Positions 6,633-10,117 of a DNA stretch of 10,117 nucleotides are shown one piece after another. Where the stretch lies: the NCBI GenBank assembly GCA_964419225.1, contig CAYQPF010000169.1, positions 1 through 10,117 of the forward strand, given 5' to 3'. A program made the translations under genes and the position numbers. Position 1 is the first letter of the stretch. Every line of letters begins with the position of its first letter. A model generated the notes under the pieces. It made no database searches. It had not been told where the DNA came from and was given only the letters and a program-made list of their open reading frames with translations. This DNA comes from CAYQPF01 sp964419225. GTDB taxonomy: Bacteria > Cloacimonadota > Cloacimonadia > Cloacimonadales > CAYQPF01.

Positions 6633-6745
6633 TCTCTTTTCTTCCGTATGTTCTAATAACACCATTCTGATTACAATGATCTGCCTTTTTTTTAACCACG
6701 TTTTTATTTTTATCCTTTAATATTATAAATTTCTCTTCTTCTCTT

Positions 6746-6773
6746 AATTCGTGTAATTCATGAAATTTCGTGG
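6746..6773. repeat. Three tandem degenerate 9-mers of the AATTCGTGT type
   Basis: AATTCGTGT (6746), AATTCATGA (6755) and AATTTCGTGG (from 6764) are spaced about 9 nt. On the other strand this reads as the familiar 'CCACGAA ... ACACGAATT' wording seen in dispersed intergenic repeats of several phyla. Confidence 0.6.
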
Positions 6774-6783
6774 ATAAAACTCT

Positions 6784-6807
6784 CTGAAAGCGTCCCCTCC
6801 CTTTCAG
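6784..6807. repeat. Perfect 7-bp inverted repeat with C-rich loop
   Basis: CTGAAAG and CTTTCAG flank a 10-nt C-rich loop, about 80 nt upstream of the plus-strand methyltransferase. It could form a small hairpin. It has no T-tract typical of a terminator, and its role is unknown. Confidence 0.35.
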
Positions 6808-6884
6808 CTTTCAATTTTGTTTCATAGATTAAAGTTGACATTTTTGATCCATCTGGAAAAATTCATATTGTTATTGGAGGATTT

Positions 6885-7598
6885 ATGAAATTTAATCATG
6901 ATGTTGAAGATTTTCTTACTGGAAAACAGTTTTCCAACGCTAAGAGCATTACCTTTATAGATGAGAAACAAACCACTTTTGATCGTCTGGAATTATTAAT
7001 TCAACTGACAAAAGGAAAAAAAGTCCTGCATCTGGGTTGTACTGATCATTTGGATCTGATTGATTCCAAAATCAAGAATAATATATGGCTACACAAGCAT
7101 TTATGTGATAACAGTGAGAAATGCTATGGTATCGATATTAATGAAGAAGCTGTAACTTATGTTAAGGATATTCTTAAATATGACAATATTTATTTAGGAA
7201 ATGTCCTGGAGATGCCGTTGGATTTTATCAAGGATGAAACCTGGGATTATATAGTTCTTGGAGAGATCATCGAACATGTGAATAATCCTTGTGAATTCTT
7301 ATCCATTCTACACAAAAGATTAAAGCCCTATGTAAAAGGCATAATTATAACTGCACCTAATGCCTGGAGTCTGCAAGTAATAAAAAAAGTGCGTCAGAAT
7401 ATTGAATGTATCAATACAGACCATAAATATTGGTTTACCCCTTTTACTTTATCGAAAGTCATAGTTGAAGCTGATTTTCAGGTAGATGAAATTCTGATTG
7501 CTTATTTTTCTATGCCTAAGTTTAATTTTTTTAAAAGAGCTTACAAAAAGAAACATTATTTACAGGGTGACTCGATAATTATTACTGCCAGTTTTTAG
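6885..7598 (+). CDS. Class I SAM-dependent methyltransferase
   Basis: A 237-residue Rossmann-fold methyltransferase that probably methylates a small molecule or glycan. Motif I is KKVLHLGCTDHLD (residues 45-57), a variant of the usual VLDLGCGTG that lacks the second and third motif glycines. The acidic residue binding the SAM ribose is probably D84 in YGIDINEEAV. Motifs WDYIVLGEIIEHVNNP (120-135) and IIITAPNAWS (153-162) followed by WFTPFTL are typical of the Methyltransf_11/23 type found in sugar and O-antigen clusters. The ATG has GGAGG 4 nt upstream. A TTGACA lies at 6835-6840 but has no convincing -10 box. It is the only plus-strand gene, isolated between the repeat-rich intergenic DNA and a convergent GNAT gene, and ends on TAG. 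The substrate is not evident. Confidence 0.85.
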   Translation: MKFNHDVEDFLTGKQFSNAKSITFIDEKQTTFDRLELLIQLTKGKKVLHLGCTDHLDLIDSKIKNNIWLHKHLCDNSEKCYGIDINEEAVTYVKDILKYDNIYLGNVLEMPLDFIKDETWDYIVLGEIIEHVNNPCEFLSILHKRLKPYVKGIIITAPNAWSLQVIKKVRQNIECINTDHKYWFTPFTLSKVIVEADFQVDEILIAYFSMPKFNFFKRAYKKKHYLQGDSIIITASF

Positions 7599-7629
7599 GC
7601 AAAAAAGTTCTTTTTATTAGTAAAGATTA

Positions 7630-8391
7630 TTACTGAAATGCAGCCCAATTGTCCAGCTGCATTGGCAATTCCGTAAAGCCTGCCTTCTCATAGATGCGAA
7701 TAGCAACCGGATTACTGGCATAAAGATAGAGAAAGTTGTGCGAAAGCCGATCATGATAATTAATTAGATAGTGCATCAAAGCACTGTTATAACCTTTACC
7801 CAAGTGGGAAGTGTGTGTCATTACATCATCTACACGACTATACCCATCCATCATTTTAACAGACGCCATAGTAACAGCCACTCCATCTACATAGCCTATT
7901 AATTGATGAAAATGCGGATGTTTGAGATGTCTCTCCAGCACTTTAACTGTCCAGATTCCGCCGTCTGCTTCACTGTATATAATAGCTTCTATGTCGGGAG
8001 TAAGAGCGGTAACACGATTTATGGAGATATTCTGTACCGGCGTTATTACAGAGGGATTTTGCTTGAGGAAAAAGCGGTTGGCATTATCATACGGAATTTG
8101 GAACTGGTATTTCTCCAGATAAGGTCGTAACCAATCCAGTTCCCCCTTGTGTAGGGATGAGTAAATACGGGGTGTGAGATTTTTACTACGATAGAATTTG
8201 ATAATATCCCGGATAGCGGTATCCGGATCACTGTCTCGGGATGTGAAAATGGCATGATTACTATCCCAGGAATTAGGATTTTCTTCATTATAATATAGAA
8301 TTCCATAAGGTCGGACAACATAATCAGCGAAGTCTTCAGTAAAGTGAAGTTCACAATCCACAAGTTTGTCGATATCAATACTCAATGCCAT
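7630..8391 (-). CDS. GNAT-family N-acetyltransferase
   Basis: A 253-residue protein whose C-terminal half is a GNAT acetyl-CoA-dependent acyltransferase domain. Motif A runs from VDDVMT (187-192) through SHLGKGYNSALMHYL (195-209). The pyrophosphate loop has G198-K199-G200, but Ser195 stands where R/Q is usual. Motif B is LYASNPVAIRIYEKAGF (223-239), the classic N-x-x-A-x-x-x-Y-x-x-x-G-F pattern. The first 110 residues (FADYVVRPYGILYY, LDWLRPYLEKY) form an unrecognised N-terminal region that may be a degenerate second GNAT half. The ATG follows the stop of the upstream methyltransferase by 6 nt, and its GAGG ribosome site overlaps that TGA, so the two are translationally coupled. It converges with the plus-strand methyltransferase across 31 nt. 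Acyl acceptor unknown. Confidence 0.85.
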   Translation of the reverse strand: MALSIDIDKLVDCELHFTEDFADYVVRPYGILYYNEENPNSWDSNHAIFTSRDSDPDTAIRDIIKFYRSKNLTPRIYSSLHKGELDWLRPYLEKYQFQIPYDNANRFFLKQNPSVITPVQNISINRVTALTPDIEAIIYSEADGGIWTVKVLERHLKHPHFHQLIGYVDGVAVTMASVKMMDGYSRVDDVMTHTSHLGKGYNSALMHYLINYHDRLSHNFLYLYASNPVAIRIYEKAGFTELPMQLDNWAAFQ

Positions 8392-8397
8392 AACACC

Positions 8398-9138
8398 TCA
8401 TTTTTGTAAAACTAAAACTACTTTACTACTATTCGAAAAATCACTAACTTCTTTAAAGCTACTATTAAATAATTGCATTTTAGAATATTTTAGACATTCT
8501 TTCAAGGAACTTATTATTTCTGCTTCTTCATAACCTTTTTGCTGATGTATCTCTTTATGCATTGAATACAAATTATTCTGAGAGTCTGCTTCTTTGAACA
8601 GTGTCAACTCAATATTATTGGAATTTTCTAAGAAAATATCTTTCCAATACAAGTAAGAATCATCCATTTTATATTCTTTTAATAAAGTTTGACTAGTCAT
8701 TTTTGTATAGAAAAACATTGTATTAATATCAAGGATAAACAAACCACCTGTATTTAGCAATAATTCTATTTTTGAAAAAAAGGCTTTAATATCATCAATA
8801 CTTAGTAAGTAGTTAAGAGAATCATTAGTACACAAAATTAAATCGAATTTCTCATCAACTTTAAAATCTAACATATTACTGTGGATTCCTACAAAATTAT
8901 CGCTAAATTTATTTTTAGCTATTTCAAGCATTTCAAGCGAAATATCTACTCCTATTTTATGTTGAAATTCCAGCAATCTTAGTAAACTACCTGTTCCACA
9001 AGCAATATCTAAAACTCTATCTGTTTTTAGGTTATGTGCTTCCACCATGTTTTCGATAAATTTACTATAAGATAAATAGAAAGAATCTGGCATGATCTGA
9101 TCATAATAAGATGCCAAAAACTTATAGATATTATCCAT
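8398..9138 (-). CDS. Class I SAM-dependent methyltransferase, YqeM-like
   Basis: A 246-residue cytoplasmic methyltransferase. The N-terminus YKFLASYYDQIMPDSFYLSYSKFIE matches the start of YqeM/CAC2371-type methyltransferases. Motif I is RVLDIACGTGSLLRLL (41-56), the ribose-binding acid D65 is in GVDISLEMLEIAK, and a FDLILCTNDSLNYL block (98-111) corresponds to the 'CDSLNYL' signature of this group. It is followed by GGLFILDINT. The ATG has AAAGGA about 6 nt upstream. Translation of the downstream GNAT gene is coupled to its stop. A 25-nt gap separates it from the upstream signal-peptide gene, so all three are probably one transcript. The codons are visibly AT-rich compared with the ATPase operon, consistent with accessory or acquired DNA. 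The substrate cannot be deduced. Confidence 0.87.
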   Translation of the reverse strand: MDNIYKFLASYYDQIMPDSFYLSYSKFIENMVEAHNLKTDRVLDIACGTGSLLRLLEFQHKIGVDISLEMLEIAKNKFSDNFVGIHSNMLDFKVDEKFDLILCTNDSLNYLLSIDDIKAFFSKIELLLNTGGLFILDINTMFFYTKMTSQTLLKEYKMDDSYLYWKDIFLENSNNIELTLFKEADSQNNLYSMHKEIHQQKGYEEAEIISSLKECLKYSKMQLFNSSFKEVSDFSNSSKVVLVLQK

Positions 9139-9163
9139 AAACTATCCTTTGCTCTCAGGAATT

Positions 9164-9805
9164 TTACTCATTATAAATCTCTATAGTTTTTGTTAATTCA
9201 CTTGTTCTCAGACTGTAAAAAAGTCTTGATGCAAGTCCGGAAATGCCAGCACCAACCATAAAAGCTGGTTTAAATTTGCTTTTTCCTTCTGCATCCTTCT
9301 TTGTGAGAGTGCTTAAGCTGATAGCCAAAAAGCCTGTCATAAAAACGAGAGAACCAGCAAAAGCATATTCATAGTTTTTGCTCATATTTAACGATTCAAT
9401 ACATTTGGGATTATCGAAAGTGACCTTTTTAAGATAAGAGTAAGACATAGAATAAAGCGAATCGTAATTTGTACTTACAACTTTTACTGTGCTACTACCG
9501 CTTTTAACATTATATACAATATCGTTATAAATCTTTATTCGCTTGTCTTCAACCAATTCAGCAAAAGTACTATGAGGTCGGTTTCTTAGAAAATAAGAAT
9601 CATTTAAAGAATAACTTTTAACCGAGTCTATTGCCATTTCAAGATCATTTACTTTCAGCAAGTCTTGCCTGAAAGTTCTTTCTATTATACTAACTGTACC
9701 TTCAATAACTGTCCCATCAAATAACCTCACTTGGTTCGCAGGAAAATCTGCAAAAAGTGATACTGAAAATGTAAACAGAATTATTATTAAAATTAAGTTT
9801 CTCAT
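9164..9805 (-). CDS. Hypothetical exported or membrane protein with signal peptide and two C-terminal hydrophobic segments
   Basis: A 213-residue protein I do not recognise. Residues 1-19 (MRNLILIIILFTFSVSLFA) form a clear signal peptide with probable cleavage before DFPAN. Residues 26-40 (VRLFDGTVIEGTVSI) and the following beta-rich part resemble small beta-barrel pieces in periplasmic proteins. Two hydrophobic stretches, about 147-167 (YAFAGSLVFMTGFLAISLSTL) and 179-198, suggest that the C-terminus sits in the membrane, with a short charged loop KKDAEGKSKFK between them. A single cysteine (C135) argues against a disulfide. The ATG at 9805 has GGAGG 4 nt upstream. It is the first gene of a likely three-gene minus-strand transcript with a methyltransferase and a GNAT protein. 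No function can be assigned. Confidence 0.75.
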   Translation of the reverse strand: MRNLILIIILFTFSVSLFADFPANQVRLFDGTVIEGTVSIIERTFRQDLLKVNDLEMAIDSVKSYSLNDSYFLRNRPHSTFAELVEDKRIKIYNDIVYNVKSGSSTVKVVSTNYDSLYSMSYSYLKKVTFDNPKCIESLNMSKNYEYAFAGSLVFMTGFLAISLSTLTKKDAEGKSKFKPAFMVGAGISGLASRLFYSLRTSELTKTIEIYNE

Positions 9806-9832
9806 AAATCCTCCAAGTGCATCTGATTAAAT

Positions 9833-9861
9833 ATTATACTTTTGTCAATATGATTAATTGA
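9833..9861 (-). promoter_or_regulatory. Candidate promoter for the 9805-7630 gene group
   Basis: A perfect TATAAT lies on the minus strand at 9838-9833, 27 nt before the ATG. The -35 position (9861-9856, TCAATT) is a poor match, while a TTGACA lies too close to act as its -35. Support therefore rests mainly on the -10 box and its distance to the start. Confidence 0.35.
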
Positions 9862-9982
9862 TCTAAATATTCTTTTTGTATCCAGCTACCCAGCAAGATC
9901 TTCCCTAAAGATTTTAATTACCATCATTGTAGTGTTCGGTCCATTTCTCTCACTAACAACTATCTACCATTCTCCAACTCTT

Positions 9983-10040
9983 GACTCACGACTGTGGACT
10001 ATAGACTTTTCTCGTTTCCCCAATGGTCAATTAACAATTG
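9983..10040. repeat. Shared intergenic block, copy 2: GACT heptamers and AATTG heptamers
   Basis: GACT occurs exactly every 7 nt at 9983, 9990, 9997 and 10004. The word GACTTTTCTCGTT (10004-10016) follows, then C-rich DNA, then heptamers CCAATGG, TCAATTA and ACAATTG (10020-10040). Order and words match copy 1 at 6588-6632. The rest of the gene-free stretch 9839-9970 shows nothing I can identify. Confidence 0.75.
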
Positions 10041-10056
10041 TACATCTCCCCTATCG

Positions 10057-10094
10057 ATCTGTGTTGATCCGCTCAATCCGTGTCATCCGCGTTC
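10057..10094. repeat. Four degenerate 9-10-mers of the ATCCGTGTC type
   Basis: Units start at 10057 (ATCTGTGTTG), 10067 (ATCCGCTCA), 10076 (ATCCGTGTC) and 10085 (ATCCGCGTTC). This 'ATCCGYGT' wording is the reverse complement of the ACACGGAT/GCGGAT-type intergenic repeats known from many environmental bacterial genomes, and is related to the 10-mers at 6485-6524. Confidence 0.7.
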
Positions 10095-10117
10095 TATTTA
10101 CGGAAAAGCGTGTCTCG

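Noticed and set aside
6447..6640. Possible CRISPR array
   Set aside because: Repeats are 7-10 nt, degenerate and gapless, with no spacers and no cas genes.
6529..6720. 63-residue plus-strand frame in the repeat region
   Set aside because: It is built from the heptamer repeats and low-complexity DNA, without a ribosome site.
7604..7618. AAAAA/TTTTT hairpin between convergent genes as a bidirectional terminator
   Set aside because: The stem is only A-T pairs around a 4-nt loop and is too weak to claim.
8046..8378. 110-residue minus-strand frame inside the GNAT gene
   Set aside because: It is an alternative frame of a gene with clear GNAT motifs and has no recognisable features of its own.
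9838..9850. TTGACA at the minus-strand promoter as the -35 for TATAAT
   Set aside because: It is only about 4 nt from the TATAAT, far too close for one promoter.

Overview
The window looks like a piece of an AT-rich, anaerobic bacterial chromosome with strong GGAG/GGAGG ribosome binding sites and some TTG starts. The MutL/GlmL-type ATPase operon is typical of amino-acid-fermenting anaerobes. Together with degenerate short repeats in the intergenic DNA, it suggests an FCB-group or Cloacimonadota-like bacterium. This assignment is inference at low to moderate confidence. No RNA genes, transposases, phage genes or CRISPR arrays were seen.

Layout. Positions 1-2905 (minus) hold alanine racemase with an unusual C-terminal extension of about 255 residues. 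A GT4 glycosyltransferase follows directly, starting on a TTG that touches the racemase stop codon and running off the left edge. A perfect 8-bp hairpin at 2946-2966 separates this pair from the next operon. Positions 2976-6357 (minus) hold three genes read from a likely promoter at 6388-6416: a 128-residue conserved protein, a MutL/GlmL-like ASKHA ATPase (the cobalamin-aminomutase reactivator type, not mismatch-repair MutL), and a barrel-sandwich/KOW-like protein. The ATPase frame is broken by one in-frame TAG (4977-4979), and the rest of the family sequence continues in the same frame for 286 codons. Positions 6417-6884 are noncoding and filled with 7-, 9- and 10-nt degenerate repeats. Positions 6885-7598 (plus) encode a methyltransferase. 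Positions 7630-9805 (minus) encode a GNAT acetyltransferase, a second (YqeM-like) methyltransferase and a secreted or membrane protein of unknown function, probably cotranscribed. Positions 9806-10117 are noncoding, with a likely promoter followed by more repeats of the same families as at 6447-6640.

Working together. The 128-residue protein, ATPase and KOW-like protein form a tight operon that probably services a B12-dependent mutase encoded elsewhere. The racemase and glycosyltransferase are translationally linked, which suggests cell-envelope synthesis. The right-hand genes look like accessory cargo. The most notable points are the amber codon in the ATPase, the extended racemase lacking the usual carbamylated-lysine position, and the organised heptamer and decamer repeats between genes.
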